Source of the DNA: Prevotella sp.
GTDB taxonomy: Bacteria; Bacteroidota; Bacteroidia; Bacteroidales; Bacteroidaceae
Length of the DNA stretch: 6,584 nucleotides
Assembly (NCBI GenBank): GCA_017623335.1
Contig: JAGAPI010000286.1
Span: forward strand, 1-6,584
Reading direction: 5' to 3'
Part shown: positions 6,319 to 6,584 of the stretch, one piece after another
Layout of the letters: every line of letters begins with the position of its first letter
How positions within the stretch are numbered: the first letter of the stretch is position 1
The notes under the pieces: generated by a model
Databases searched by the model: none
What the model saw: the letters and a program-made list of their open reading frames with translations, nothing else
What the model was told of the DNA's origin: nothing
Made by a program: the position numbers and the translations under genes

Positions 6319-6584
6319 ATGCTAAGCAAAGACAGTAAGATATTTGTGGCAGGACACCACGGGCTCGTGGGATCCGCCATCTGGAACAACCTCAAGGCGC
6401 GCGGCTACAACAATCTCGTGGGACGCGGTCACAAGGAGCTTGACCTTACCAATCAGGCGGCAGTAAAGCAATTTTTCGATGAGGAAAAGCCAGACGCCGT
6501 GGTGCTCGCCGCCGCGCATGTTGGCGGAATCATGGCAAACTCGCTCTACCGCGCCGACTTCATAATGCAAAACATGCTCATGCA
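6319..6584 (+). CDS. fcl: GDP-L-fucose synthase, N-terminal part (cut by the window edge)
   Basis: The enzyme is the GDP-4-keto-6-deoxymannose 3,5-epimerase/4-reductase, which makes GDP-L-fucose using NADPH and completes the pathway begun by the two genes before it. Only the first 88 codons are in the window, of the roughly 310-360 usual for the family. The N-terminal Rossmann motif is clear: KIFVAGHHGLVGSAI at residues 7-21, with GHHGLVG matching the family's GHxGxVG. DLTN at 42-45 follows, and then the diagnostic AAAHVGGIMANSLYRADFI (64-82). The catalytic Ser, Tyr and Lys lie beyond the edge, so an intact active site cannot be confirmed. The ATG at 6319 lies 11 bp after the gmd stop, in an A-rich leader without a Shine-Dalgarno. 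The Bacteroides fucose salvage enzyme Fkp is unrelated in sequence and is not seen here. Confidence 0.93.
   Translation, partial: MLSKDSKIFVAGHHGLVGSAIWNNLKARGYNNLVGRGHKELDLTNQAAVKQFFDEEKPDAVVLAAAHVGGIMANSLYRADFIMQNMLM

Overview
The window carries six genes, all on the + strand. Five are complete and the sixth runs off the right edge. The organism is most likely a member of the Bacteroidota, probably order Bacteroidales; a Prevotella- or Muribaculaceae-like genome would fit, but genus cannot be settled here. Three things point that way. The promoter before the first gene has the Bacteroidota pattern (TTG, 20 bases, then TAnnTTTG). None of the genes has a well-placed Shine-Dalgarno sequence; each is instead preceded by a short A-rich, C-containing leader. 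Compact, GC-richer coding regions alternate with very AT-rich gaps.

Layout. Bases 1-160 are non-genic or the tail of something upstream. They hold a tandem decamer at the very edge, then four 21-bp tandem units each centred on a small palindrome (AATC-nSC-GATT type), then one more small hairpin. A promoter (200-230) follows and drives glnS (273-2003, glutaminyl-tRNA synthetase). A cytoplasmic TPR-repeat protein (2036-3349) follows 32 bp later and a DedA-family membrane protein (3366-3986) 16 bp after that, so these three look like one transcription unit. After an 88-bp AT-rich gap comes a sugar-nucleotide block: mannose-1-phosphate guanylyltransferase (4075-5136), GDP-mannose 4,6-dehydratase (5210-6307) and the start of GDP-L-fucose synthase (6319 to the edge).

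How they work together. The last three genes encode consecutive steps from mannose-1-phosphate through GDP-mannose and GDP-4-keto-6-deoxymannose to GDP-L-fucose, the donor for fucosylated surface glycans and glycoproteins. The DedA protein may be thematically linked, because some DedA proteins recycle the undecaprenyl-phosphate carrier used for surface polysaccharides, but that link is inference. glnS and the TPR gene have no evident biochemical connection to fucose synthesis.

No tRNA or rRNA gene, CRISPR array, insertion sequence or defence system is visible. The genes are ordinary housekeeping and envelope genes. The least explained parts are the phased 21-bp palindromic repeat upstream of glnS, which also stays open as a seven-residue peptide repeat in one frame, and an 8-bp inverted repeat in the gap before gmd.
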